A stretch of DNA of 64,000 nt from Isoetes taiwanensis (taxonomy: Eukaryota; Streptophyta; Lycopodiopsida; Isoetales; Isoetaceae). The DNA is taken from NCBI GenBank assembly GCA_021234155.1, contig JAJEKV010000003.1, forward strand, positions 22,535,569-22,599,568, given 5' to 3'. A program made the position numbers and the translations under genes. Under the pieces are notes generated by a model that did no database searches, was not told where the DNA came from, and saw only the letters and a program-made list of their open reading frames with translations. Shown piece by piece: positions 1 to 11,168 of the stretch; position 1 is the stretch's first letter; each line of letters begins with the position of its first letter.

Positions 1-2068
1 ATTAACGCAAACTATGCTCGCAAAGATTTAATACAAACTGAAACTATCCTTCAGATTGTGAAGATCCTAGGGCATATATTATTACAGAAAAAAATGTTTT
101 ATAGTTGACTAATTACACAAAGGTTTACGTTAAGTCTGTAGTCAACCTTTTGGTCATATGTCTGTCTTCGTGGTTACTTATAGGTAGCCAACAGTTGTGT
201 ATGATTTACCCAAGCAAGAAAAACACTTAAATGTATGATTTACCCCTGCAAGAAAAACACTTTTTGCACACACTAAAAATACTTACAACAAAGATTTTTC
301 CCACAGGTTAAAATTCCTGGTCGGAAGCACATTCCGAGGCAAATAGATATGCACTGTACACCCGCTTCGGCTTGTATACTGGGAAAGCTTTGCAAACATT
401 TGAAGGTAAAAGATCTTGCCAAAAGAATCATTTTCACTCTCCAGTACGCACATATGTTGTTTTAATATCTTCTTGCTATTGTTTTGATACCTTTTGCCCT
501 GTAAAAACTAAAGGTGAATCTAGAACAAGAAACCATATATTGCAACTCATTTTGCTATGTGGATGAACCAAAAACAAATGATGGTGTTCAAAAGATCACA
601 GAAGAGCATGCATCAACAAGCAATGTATCATTTTGATATCTGAAAATCTATCAAGCCTGTCTTCCATTCTAGATACATGCATGTGCAATGTGAAGGGCAT
701 ATTTTTCATGCCCATTGAGGCCTATCAAAGGTAATGCTTCACTAGACTTGCAAGAAAACTACTGCTTTCAAGCTAATTTCCAAGATCTCAGTACCATGGC
801 TAAACGAGATGGTTTTGTTTCTAAGTTTACATTGCAGCCGAGGAATAGACATGGGTAAAGAGGTTTCAAATACATTCGTGGCATAGATGTTCACAAGCAA
901 TGCATCAGTTCCACGTCCTATCATATGTTAACTGAATTCGTAAGTTTGCACTTGCAAAACACATCATTTTAAAGTGGCAACTCTTATGCACAGGTTGCAG
1001 CAATTAGGGGCATTGCAGCAATGCCAGAAAAGGCTTCCTTGAATAGCCCTTAAGTTTTGGAGAGGCCTATATATGAAAGGCACCAAAACAATAACTTCAT
1101 ATTAGATCTGACTTGTTTTGGTTTCAAAACATGAATGCTAGAGAAAATAATAAATTAGTGTGGAATGGAGATTCTGACATGTATTATAGCTATTATGTGA
1201 AATAACTAATCATGTTGATTTCTCTATGCACTTGGTCTTCACAAAAGCCAAGTTTTTATTATTGAATTATAATATTAAAAGGAGCCTCATTGTTGTTAGG
1301 CTAAAGGTGGTTACATATCAAAGTAGCCCATTCATTCCAATGTTGCTTGATTGGCAAAGGTTTTCCTTTTAGCTGAGATATAAAGCCTTTAGCAAGTCCA
1401 CAGGGAACATCCATTTGTTCAAGTCCTCGTTGTTCAGATTATCATGGTACTTGCGGAGCTATAGGGGTATGTTTTTTATTGTAATATGCATCTTGCTTCT
1501 TTTGACAAGTATCAAGATGCACATCCTATCAGTGTAACTCAATCCGTAGCTTTTCCCTTGCACACGAGCACAATCTTTCAAGTGATACCTCTTATGCATA
1601 TGCTGCAACAACGAGAGGCATAGCAGAAATACCAGAAAAGTTCGAATGGTACCTCTTATGTACAGCTTGCAGCAATTAGGGACATAGCAGAAAGACCAGA
1701 AAACACTTCCTTGGCTAGCCTTTAAGTGCAAAGAATCGGATGTGTAACTACTGAAATCTTTTCACACCCATCTGCTTCTAGCAATAGACCATGATTCTAT
1801 TGAAAGTCAAAGAATTGCTGATTACGCTTATTGCAAGCATAAACAACTCAAAGAGCGAAAGGGACTTTGCTGAGACCAGTCTCGTTATGGCAACGAAAGT
1901 GCAAGTTTGTACCTTTATCCACATCATTTGCATTTGCAAAAAAGCCAAAGTAAGAGATAGTTAACTTAAATGGGTTGTTTTACAGTGCACACTTGATTTA
2001 CACCAACTTTGATATATAAAAGTATTAATGTTAGCGTCTAACTCACATGAGAAAAATGCAAATGTTTT
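1..2068. other. Left flank, non-coding; not part of the large duplication
   Basis: AT-rich sequence with only short shadow ORFs and no recognisable protein. The first ~90 bases (starting attaacgcaaactatgct) match 20589-20678 and 52919-53010, which lie directly after a LINE 3' tail, so this edge is a dispersed or duplicated segment. Homology to the distal copy starts only at about 2069, where tttccacagcccc also occurs near 32264. I see no gene here. Confidence 0.6.
979..1728 (+). repeat. Three degenerate ~60-75 bp direct repeats
   Basis: Units lie at about 979-1055, 1586-1646 and 1650-1728. Each begins with (a/t)acctcttatg-like sequence, continues with a gcagcaattagggrcat-like core and ends in ccagaaaa. 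The last two are adjacent and the first is about 530 bases upstream. They are imperfect and not coding. They may be remnants of a small tandem array or of an old repeat. Confidence 0.5.
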
Positions 2069-3756
2069 CCACAGCCCCACAAATAGCAATCAGGCTAAAA
2101 CTTGCATAGAATATGTTCTTCTATTTAATTGTAGATTGTGAGACAAGTTGTGGCTTAATAAGGCCCATACTTCTGTGGTCACAATGTCTAAAGCTCCATC
2201 ACAAACTTAACTATCATTAAACATCTGAACAAGCAGTAGCAGATGAGTCTTCCGCATCAAATACTTTGGGTTCCTTTCTTGAACTGCTACTTAGAGAGTT
2301 CCAGTAAAAATTTTATTTGATCTTGAATCACATGCCGTAGATGTTCCTTCCTTCTCATTCCTGGAAATTCCTCATTTAGTTGGTTCAAGCAAAGACCATA
2401 GTTTTCTTGTTGATTGTTTTCCAGCTACGCTCATAGGGAAGTTACTTCTTCAGACTTGTGTAACAAGCAGGATAAGCTATATTGATGTGCAACTTGTGTA
2501 AGACTACAGAGATAGTCTTCCTTTTTTGATCTTCAACGTCGTCGCGAATTAATTTTCTAGCACTCATGTTCCCGCACCAACGAGAGCAGGCAGGTCAAGT
2601 CCATGCTCTATAGCATCAGCATGATCTTGTAGCACATAATGATTAGACTAGTTCTTCCTATCAACTTTAATATCAACGTTCTGTATAGTAGAAAAAGTGT
2701 GTACATGTGCAGTATCCAAGCATTCTACTAGTACGATTCACAGCTTATGCCACATTTCATTGAGGACTTCAGCCTTGAATTGAGAAGAACTAGCATGTAA
2801 ACGGTGCAGTCTTTATTCCTTCTAATAGTTTAGAATACTCTTTGTTGCTATTATGGGATCCTGGAGCACAGAGAGACTTTATTCGTTCGTGCCAATTGGG
2901 TGGTTTATGGGTTTACTCTTTTCTATAGACAGAGGTTTGCAACATATCCTTATTATCATACAATATAGTAGTGGTTAACATATTGATAGCTTAGCTTAGG
3001 GGAAATCAGAAATTTGTCATTATGCACAACATAAGAGTCATTATAAAAGTCTCAAACGTTTTTGTACATGAGAAGAATGGAAACGTTTTCCACAATGCCA
3101 AAGAACTGTGCTAAACTTGCATAGAATATGCCGCCCATGAAAATATAGAACGTGAGGAGCTTGTGGCTTAAAACGCCCATGTTTCGTGATTCACAAATGT
3201 CCAAAGCTCCATGGCAATCTCAAGTATTATTGAACCTCTGAACAAGCAGTGGGTCTTCTGCATCAAATACACTTCCAAGGATCTTAACATTCATATCCAT
3301 GTTCTTTTAATTTTGCCAATGAGTTTCTAATCTTCACTTATTTAAAATAGATCAAGGACAAGAATCCCTTTCTAGGTTCCTTTCTTGAACTGCTACTTAA
3401 GGAGTTCCAGAAAAGTTTTTTGTTGATCCTGAATCACATGCTGTAGATTTTCTAAAAGTGTAAGGCAGTTTGTGCTCTTAATAAGGTAACTTTACAGGCA
3501 TTAGAAGCCATGATCAAGAGCCCTTTATTAAGTTTCCTAGCATTCAACAGATGGCGTTGCTCTGCAAAGATCCAAGAATTCTACTAATACAAGTCGTTGT
3601 CTATGTCACATTACATTGTGGACTTTAACCTTCACTTGAGAACAACTAGCATGCAAACAAAATCTAGAGGACTGCTCTTTTCTATAGGCAGAGGTTTGCA
3701 ATGCGTCCCTACCATACATCCCTTGCAGGAAGCCTCTAATATACAATGTGGAGTAG
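2069..3756. other. Non-coding segment upstream of the inverted repeat
   Basis: AT-rich sequence with no convincing ORF. Two stretches of it resemble each other (agttccagwaaa followed by a tgatc(t/c)tgaatcacatg motif near 2300 and near 3400), so it contains an old internal repeat. It is retained in the distal copy at 32265-34565, where part of it is tandemly duplicated. Confidence 0.5.
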
Positions 3757-4435
3757 TGGTTAACACGTTGACAGTTGAGCTTAGGGGCCAAATCACAAAG
3801 TTCTCATTATCCATAACTAATTTGCCAGCACGTATTTGCCATTAAGGCCAAAAATTATCTGACAAATGTGTACTCATAGGAGTAGGGAACAAGTTATACA
3901 TTTTTGGGAAATAAAAGCACCGGTTACTGAGACAAGTAGATGGAGATTCCTTTGTGTCATAGCTAGTAACTTGATATGGAGATTCCTTTGTGTCATAGCT
4001 AGTAACTTGATATTGTCAAAGTGTAAGGCAATTTGTGCTCTTACATTGAATAAGCCATATATGATCGGTGCAACTCCCATTATGAAGCTTCTAAGCTACT
4101 TGTTATAACATGCACTCTGCCCTTTGACACAACATGCTTGGTTGTAGAGGCAGTGGTAAATGGGGCCAGAAGTGTGGTTAGAAACTGCATTGACCTCTTC
4201 ATACTTAATAAGGCTAATCTCACTTTATTTCGGGCATTAAAGCCATCATCGGTCAACAGCTTCGTAGTGTTAACTTTTTAACATACTTGTTATAACATGC
4301 AGAACTCACTCTGCCTTTGACATAACATGCATGATTTGTGGCATAAGCATTAGTAAGTGTGGCAGTCCATAAGAATGCATTGTGCGCAGGCATGGTGCTA
4401 GAAATATACAAGTTTGCACACATAATGATTAGACT
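3757..4435 (+). repeat. Left arm of a long inverted repeat (proximal copy)
   Basis: The reverse complement matches 9098-9812. The outer edge is ttaacacgttgaca and the inner edge is aatgattagact. The arm contains two copies of a module with ttgttataacatgc, then gcctttgacataacatg (around 4100 and 4285), and a 36 bp tandem duplication. The two arms and their spacer look like a large foldback or inverted-repeat transposon, about 3.3 kb once the younger LINE is subtracted. I see no transposase in the spacer. Confidence 0.7.
3940..4011 (+). repeat. Perfect 36 bp tandem duplication
   Basis: Two identical adjacent 36 bp units, each starting atggagattcctttgtg and ending agtaacttgat. The right arm has only one comparable unit, so the duplication arose after the arms diverged. 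The distal copy near 34735-34805 keeps both units in mutated form. Confidence 0.85.
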
Positions 4436-6113
4436 AGATCTTCCTATTATCTTCAGTAACCAAGTTTCTGTATACTAGGAAAGGTATACTACATCTGATA
4501 GCATAGACATGAAAAGATAAAAGACCAAGCAACCAAAATAAAAGGAAGTGAATCTGTTTGAGCAAGTGAATCAGGCCTTGTAGGGTGTTTTGTGCAGATT
4601 TTTGTTGGCAAGCAATGTTCGGCCCTATTGCCCATTTTACATACCTTTCGCGTCATAGGTATCTGTGAAGCAACTTAGAAAACTTGAACCAAGTTTTATT
4701 CTTATTTTCAAAAGGAAGCTGATCAAACTTAGTAGTGGCATATGGCCTGGACTAAAAACTCTGCAACATAATTGCATATATCAGATATGCATGCTATTTT
4801 AGGCCTTTGCATGGTCTTTGGATTTATTTTTTAGGTCATGCTTCTTCAAGAAACTATTGTAGGCTTTAGGATACTTCTTTGCTTGTCTATTGCAGATGTT
4901 TGCAAATATGTAGATGGTAGTTTCACTTTCGTATATTATTGGAGTAATTAGCCTGATTCATATCTATGAATCAAATTAATGCTAAAATACATGCTACATT
5001 TGTGATTTTCTATCTAATGGCAAGTGTTTTCTATTTCAGTATTTTCATGCATAACAAGATAGTTCAAGAAGAAGTCTCTAGATACGGATGTATTGGCTAA
5101 GTGCGCATGTTTTGCAATCTCGAAGGGGTCATTTTGATTTTTTTTAATTTGATGTTGCAGGGCAGATTGGCATATGGGCCTTATATTTCAGTAAGTCATG
5201 AGGTCTATCTTCACAACCAATATTCCATTGCGGTTGCTGGCCTTTATACCAAGAAGGATTATTGTTGGGTCTTTTAAGTTAGAGCTTTTGCAGGAAGTAC
5301 TTTCTGCGGAAGAAATTCTAGGTACAAGCATTCCATTTTTTTGTTTTTATTTTATGTTCTACTGGCTCAAACTGTTCAATCTGCTGGATACATACATATA
5401 GCTACAAGACAATCTTTCATGATGTAGAGATCTGGCTATAGTGCATCAGCTCCTTTTATGCATTGCTAGCCTGTTAACTTCCCATGACGCTCTTGCAAAT
5501 GGCCACCACTCTGATAAAACAAATGGCCACCTCTCAGATAAATGCCATTGATCCCAATCTGAACTCCAAAGAATTTGTATATATACCCTTGCATCCTATT
5601 CATCTAGGCAAATACAAAGTGTAACCACATTGATGGCTTACAGATCTTTTTGCATCCTTGATGAGTTAACACCTTGATCATTCTTTTATATCCAACATTA
5701 GATGCATGATATATTTGGGAAAGGGACTATAAAAATCGATTCTTATGTATATGGTCTTCTTTATCTCTATTTTGCATATTGCTTCTATTTTAGTTTCATA
5801 AATTCGAGAGTCTGAGCTGTCTGGCAGAAATAGACATGCTCGGTTACAAATACATTATGTGACAGAAATAATGCTTAATGGTTAAGCACACATATGTGCT
5901 GACGTGGCAGCCTGTGTATTTACATAGGACCATGATTTATAGTTTAGCATATATTTAAGTTCATGTATGCCCCTAGCTAGGTTAGGTGTCAACATGCTGT
6001 GCTCTACACGTCATATACGTGACCATCTTCTGTAGCACCGAAGAAAAACAATCCAATCCATCATTTCTTTTTCTGAGTTCTTATACACATTAGAATTCAT
6101 TCAATTCTTCTTT
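4436..6113. other. Spacer of the inverted-repeat element, left part; no clear gene
   Basis: AT-rich and present in both copies (distal counterpart 35247-38590, with an extra retroposon). Around 5150-5340 there is a splice-like stretch: ttgatgttgcag acceptor, an open segment, then ctagGTACAAG. The peptide matches no family I recognise and the distal copy is broken there. I therefore do not call an exon. Confidence 0.45.
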
Positions 6114-8877
6114 TCGGGTGGGCACAGACAGTCGGGATGAGGAGGTCGACTCAGATCACCTCCCACTATATTTGGACCTGGTTTGGCGAGCCGCCAGAAC
6201 CCCCACTATGCCAGCCCCTCGCCGTCCTCAGTTGAGACTCGATTATGAGCAGGCAGAGGACTACGCCGAGATGCTCATGGACGCCCTCCCAGTAATTCTC
6301 GGAGACCTCCACACTAGAGCGTGCAGATGCACCCGGTGACTTCGCTATTACGGGATGCGGCGGACAGTGCTTTGGCGGACCCCCGTCGCCGCCGAGTCAG
6401 CAACATTCCCGCGAACCGATGGTTTGATGCGGTCAGAAAAACGCATAGCGGCGGCTCCGCCACATTCTCGATCCGGTACCCGCCAGGCCACCACCGCAAT
6501 GTCGCGCCCATCCGGCGAGGACACAAAGGCGCTTGTACCTTGCCAAGCATCGTGGGAGATGTTCGCCCTCTGGGACACTCATCCTCGAACCTTTGGCGCA
6601 GAGTGCTTGAAGGCCAGCCCGACCCTCTGGGGACATCACACCCGGCAAGTGGGAATAGTACTTGCAAAGCGGCTCTATGACCCGCCAGGGGACGCGTACG
6701 CCCATACCCCCCCAGGGATGGCCCCCCATTGGTTCTCGTGGGCCCGAGGATGTTGAGGAGGGCCTGCAACGGCTAGCTAATGGGAAGGCGGTGACCTCGA
6801 TGGTATCTTGCCGAAGTTACTCAAGTGGGCGGGCGGCCCGGCTTGTGCCGGTCCTCACTACCCTTCAACAACGCATTGCGGGGAGGGTTTCCCCGACAAT
6901 GGACCCTGGCGGGGTTGTTCCCATTCACAAGGCGACGACCCACACCGTCCGGCCAATTCTGGGACGATCATGGTCGGTTTCGATATTTGCCAAACCGTTG
7001 GCGGCATTCTCGAAAGCAGCAGTTGACCCGCTGGGCGAGGCGCGCGGATGTGCGAGCCCTCACACGCGAAGCTTTTCGACCCGCCACTCAACGATTGACC
7101 ATATCTTTACGCTGCGGGCATCGATTGAAGACAAAACCCGGAATCATCTACCGGACTTGTATTGTTGCTTTGTGGACTTCGCAAAGGCTTTTGATCTGGT
7201 CCCCCTGAAAAGATGTGGGCTAGACTACGTCCAACTGGGGCTCCCGCGCCGCGCGAATGCCATATACAAAGTTGTATGAGAGTTGTTTTGGCAGATGCAC
7301 CCGACGGGCCAAGCATTCACCAAGTAGTATCGGGTCCCAAGCGGGTTGCCCCTCTCGCCAACACTTTTTGGCCTCTACATTGATCAGTTAGAGCCCCGGC
7401 TTCATCGAGCATGGGGGATGGCATACGACTTTTGCACCAGGTCATCCGCCACCATCTATGCGACGATGTTGGCCTGCTGGCCCACACCCCCGAAGCTATG
7501 CGGTCTCACCTGGATGCCCTAGACACATTTTGTCGCTGGAGACATGACATGCGCGTCAATCTGCCAAGACCGGGGTGGTTCTCATATCCTTTCTTCACGT
7601 CACCCCATGCCTCCCCGCACTCACATATCGGGGGACACTCAGGGACGCCACGCCCCACCTACAAGTACCTAGGGGTGGAGTTCCCCTCCTCGCTCTGGCT
7701 GGGAGGCGCCTATCCGCTATGGGTGACAGTGGTCGGGAAGCTTTATGCCATGCGTAACAAATCACCAGGCGAGCTATATGATTGGGGCCATCAATCACAT
7801 CCGTTCCGCACCGGTCGAGCCCGTCCTTCAGACGGGGTCGGTTTGGGGCCCGGCCGTCTCTTTGGCGACTGGAATGACTTGGAGCAGTCAGTGTAAGGCA
7901 TTTTGGCACGGGCACTTGGGGTGAAACCTTCAGTCCCTATCGGTTCTCGCTGCAGAAACTGGATTCTTGCCGCCGGCCGGCAGCCCTTTGATAGACACAT
8001 CGTCTATTTTCGAGAAAGTGGTTACTATGGGTGATGCTCGGCTCCCGCACTGGCTTACACTATGGCCATGAGTCCAGCGGTTTGAGGGCCTGTTGGAGGG
8101 TAAGAGAGATCGGTGGTTCGCCCGATGGAACGTCGCAGAGCACGATGTCGCATACTGGGCGCAATGTGACCGATCGTGGCGTACCGCGGGAGTACCTAGA
8201 TGCTTGTTTCCTTGGCAAGCTCGGGACCCCATTGCTCTAGAGCAGGTCAAAATGGCCCATTACAAGGAGCACATCAACCCTCAGTTAGCCCGGGGCCCAC
8301 AAAATCTACCTCGTTCCCGGTGCCCCCGAAAAGCGCCACTCATTGCCTCCATTCGCATTGGTGCCCACCATCTTCGCGATCGAGACGGGCGGTGGATTGG
8401 GAGCCCCCGCCAGACAGGGCTCTGTCGGTCTTTGTCAAGCGGGTGCCATTGAGGATGAGTCTCACACTTTCCGTGAGTTGCCCAAGGTGTTCACCGGTCC
8501 GGGCGATCACGCTCCCTTAGTAATGCGGCGGACGTGCCCTTGCATTTGCCGATGAACACACCGTCGATGCGTGCCACGGGTCATACATCCAGAGGTACCG
8601 GACCCAAGAGGTCACATTTGCCCCGCACTTTGGTCATCCAATACTAGGCACTACGGGGTGGTGCATGACCAGATATATTGGGATGTTTTCATTTTTATAT
8701 GATTAGCACGGTTTTGTCGCAGGGGCCGATTGCTGCCACGGTTTTTCCCTCGAAAACCCTTTGGGGCGGGGGTTTTTTAATCCGGGCAGTAATCCGCTTG
8801 CTGCGTTTTTGTATTGGGTCCCATAGACCGATTGGTCTCCGTGGACGATAAAAGTACCTTCCTTCCTTCCTTTCTTA
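6114..8877 (+). mobile_element. GC-rich, 5'-truncated non-LTR retrotransposon (LINE), proximal copy only
   Basis: The GC content is visibly higher than in the AT-rich surroundings and switches abruptly at both ends. The distal copy has the uninterrupted site at about 38575-38600, and a related repeat at 10030-10060 also runs straight through, which proves insertion. The element starts inside the endonuclease domain, as expected from incomplete target-primed reverse transcription. It ends with gataaaagtac followed by a CTTC-type tail (about 8860-8877) instead of poly(A). Short ttctt sequences flank both ends and may be the target-site duplication, but I am unsure of its length. Confidence 0.85.
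6118..8560 (+). pseudogene. LINE endonuclease/reverse transcriptase polyprotein, frameshifted
   Basis: Signals run in order across all three frames. The endonuclease C-terminus S-D-H-L-P is at 6151-6165. An RT N-terminal block (LANGKA, then VVPIHK) lies around 6760-6930. The RT catalytic block FVDFAKAFD is at 7169-7195. GLPLSPTLFGLYID lies near 7345-7385. The second catalytic block is C-D-D-V at 7459-7470, where YADD has lost one base. A C-terminal cysteine/histidine segment with A-I-E-D-E-S-H is at about 8448-8468. The product would copy the element's RNA at a nicked chromosomal target. At least four frameshifts and the missing 5' half make it non-functional. The clade cannot be fixed by eye. 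Confidence 0.8.
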
Positions 8878-9090
8878 CATCTTTATTTAAATATATAATT
8901 TGCCGATACTATATAAAGGGAGTCCTAAAAGGGATTAGCCAGGTAATGGCACATAAAATACAATGCCACTACATCTACTGAGTGCACTACATGATGTCAC
9001 AATCAGATATGTTTATGGATCTATAGGGAATGATGTGAATGTAGTATATGATACAATTAAGTCCCAACGCTTGGATATATAATCACCACG
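8878..9090 (+). repeat. Direct repeat unit A (pairs with 10050-10275)
   Basis: About 215 bp that recur in direct orientation at 10050-10275. Both contain ctatataaagggagtccta and atgatgtcacaatca. With the LINE removed, the homology extends upstream to about 6090. The TATATAAAG string resembles a TATA box, but no coding sequence follows. Distal counterparts are 38592-38805 and 39706-39920. Confidence 0.65.
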
Positions 9091-9097
9091 CTCTAAA

Positions 9098-9812
9098 GTC
9101 TAATCATTACATGTGAAAACTTGTATATTTCTGGCACTATGCCTGCGCACAATGCATTCTTATGGACATAAAATGTAGACTCTAAATCACAGCCTTCCTG
9201 TCACACTTGTCAATGCTTATGCTACAAACCAAGCGGGTTATGTCAAAGGTGGAGTCAGTTCTGCATGTTATAACAAGTACGTAAAAAATATAACACAGCG
9301 AGCTGCACTGATCATGGCTTCTAAGCCCGAAATAAAGTGAGATTAGCATGATTAAATGTAAGAGCACAAACTGCTTTACGCTTGAGAAGATCAAGTTACT
9401 AGCTAAGGCATAAAGAAATCTCAATGCAGTTTCTAACCACACTTCATGCCACACTTACCAATGCCTCTACAAGCAAGCATGTTATGTCAAAGGCAGAGTG
9501 CATGTTATAACAAGTAGCTTAGAAACTTAATAATGGGAGATGCACCGATCATATATGGCTTATTGAATGTAAGAGCACAAACTGCCTTACACTTTCACAC
9601 AAAGGAATCTCCATCTAGTTGTCTCAGTAACCAGTAACCGATGCTTTTATTTCCAAAAAACGTATAACTTGTTCCTTGCTCCTAGAAGTCACATTTATCA
9701 GATTATTGGCAAACTAGGTGCGCTTAATGGCAAATACATGCTGGCAAGTTAGTTATGCTTAATAAGAACTTTGCAATTCTGCCCCTAAGCTCAGCTGTCA
9801 ACGTGTTAATTG
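9098..9812 (-). repeat. Right arm of the long inverted repeat (proximal copy)
   Basis: Reverse complement of 3757-4435 with moderate divergence. It keeps the same order of modules, including both TTATAACATGC/GACATAACATG pairs. It differs in carrying one unit of the 36 bp motif and some extra sequence between modules. Distal equivalent is 38808-39463. Confidence 0.7.
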
Positions 9813-9833
9813 CATGAGTCCCAAGCAATATTC

Positions 9834-10040
9834 TTAAACTATTTTCTGGAGAAATGACATGGGGTATATTTCCCATGTAGAGATGTTACACATGGGAGTC
9901 CAACTAAGCTGGTGTCTAAAATCTTGAAGATGCTCTAACTCGTGTGCTTTCCTCCTAGCTCCATCTACAAAGGCTGCCTTCTTGGACATGGCATTGGGAT
10001 TTAAAGACTTATAAATTGCATCATTGCAGTTACAATTCAT
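9834..10040 (-). CDS. Small unrecognised ORF, 68 aa
   Basis: Reads MNCNCNDAIYKS at the start and has a central basic/charged stretch, SKKAAFVDGARRKAHELEHL. It matches no family I can name. It sits between the inverted repeat and the copia 5' LTR. The distal copy (39480-39690) retains the DNA but is frameshifted, so there is no sign of selection. It may be an exon fragment or chance. Confidence 0.2.
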   Translation of the reverse strand: MNCNCNDAIYKSLNPNAMSKKAAFVDGARRKAHELEHLQDFRHQLSWTPMCNISTWEIYPMSFLQKIV

Positions 10041-10049
10041 TCAATTGTC

Positions 10050-10275
10050 CTTAGCGTCTTTATTTAAATATATAGTTTGTCGATACTATATAAAGGGAGT
10101 CCTAAAAGGAATTAGCTAGGTATGGCACATAAAATACAATGCTACTATATCTACTGTGTGCACTACCTGATGTCACAATCATATGTTTATGAATCTATAG
10201 GAAATGATATGAGTGTAGTATCTGATACAATTAAATCCCAGTGCTTGGACATATAATCACAAAACTCTAAAGTGT
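10050..10275 (+). repeat. Direct repeat unit B (pairs with 8878-9090)
   Basis: Direct copy of unit A, reading tttatttaaatatatagttt, then ctatataaagggagtccta. It lacks the LINE that interrupts the edge of unit A, so it serves as a second empty site for that insertion. Confidence 0.65.
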
Positions 10276-10742
10276 TTATGATAAGAAAGATAGAATTTGA
10301 GAAATCCAGCTAATTGAAAGATTTTCATTTTGATTATATTTTACCCAACTAAAATGCCACATTTGTAGTCTTAGATCCATACGTTAATTACTCGCTTGTC
10401 CAACAGGTTTGCAAACTTTATTCTATTCTAATTTGCTTTTAGAAATTCTAATGGGACAGAATATACCTCAGTAGTAGATTTTATGTAAGTAATGCATCTG
10501 CAGTGACGATGCCAACATAATGCTCTTCGTACTTAATATTGTTCTTGCATCCACTGCACATGAATGCCAAGATTAACATAAGATGAAACACACAAAATAC
10601 AACACATATTTATGCGTGGCTTGTTGACATCATGGGAGGCGGTCAGACATCTTTTTTGGCCATGCCCCTCTATCCACACCATATTGGAGACTCCATGGTG
10701 GTGGGCACCACTGCCTCCACACCCCTCAAAACCCCCATTGGC
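10276..10742. other. Non-coding flank of the copia insertion
   Basis: No gene seen. The last ~90 bases become C-rich (ctctatccacaccatattgg and ccacacccctcaaaa) and, once the copia element is removed, join directly to the sequence at 18619. The copia element therefore inserted here, at the edge of the LINE-derived segment. Confidence 0.5.
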
Positions 10743-10747
10743 AGCAT

Positions 10748-11144
10748 TGTAGAATTATATGTGCTATGGTTTTTATAAACCATAGAGAAGCTAATGGTCA
10801 TTGAATATTATTGTTTGGTAATGATTCGATGATTTTGAATCTTACCATTAAGCATATTTCTAGATAACCCTAAATTCTAGCTCGGTGAACAGTATCCCGG
10901 GCCAGGTGGAAATAAAAGCTTTGATCTAGCTGCCGATTAGATCAACGAGTAGATATGATGATGGGGTTGCCAGATTTCGGTGATCCCCTAATATATTTAA
11001 GCAGTAGTTTACATTGTACAGGCAGGCAGATTGATTGTGAGAATGAATTGAATTCGTACATTCATTTTTGGCTATAGTTCAATTGTGTGACATTGATGCA
11101 ATAGGATAAGGTATTGTAGTCAGTTGATAAATTATTATCTTTCA
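10748..11144 (+). repeat. Copia 5' LTR (397 bp)
   Basis: Starts TGTAGAATTATATG and ends ATTATCTTTCA, immediately before the primer-binding site. It contains ccctaatatatttaagcag, a plausible TATA region about 145 bp before the 3' end. Five related LTRs occur in the window (10748, 18216, 40391, 48709, 50551). Confidence 0.93.
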
Positions 11145-11145
11145 T

Positions 11146-11157
11146 TGGTATCAGAGC
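11146..11157 (+). promoter_or_regulatory. Primer-binding site for initiator tRNA-Met
   Basis: TGGTATCAGAGC lies one base after the 5' LTR. This is the standard plant copia site, complementary to the 3' end of initiator methionine tRNA, where minus-strand DNA synthesis starts. In the distal copy (40780-40791) it reads TGGTATCGTAGC, altered exactly at CAG. Confidence 0.93.
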
Positions 11158-11168
11158 TAGATAGAACA

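Noticed and set aside
5160-5340. Possible exon between TTGCAG and GTACAAG
   Set aside because: The peptide is not recognisable, has an in-frame stop in the best frame, and is not preserved in the distal copy.
6314-8250. Many long minus-strand ORFs across the GC-rich LINE
   Set aside because: High GC lowers stop frequency on both strands. Only the plus strand carries ordered RT motifs.
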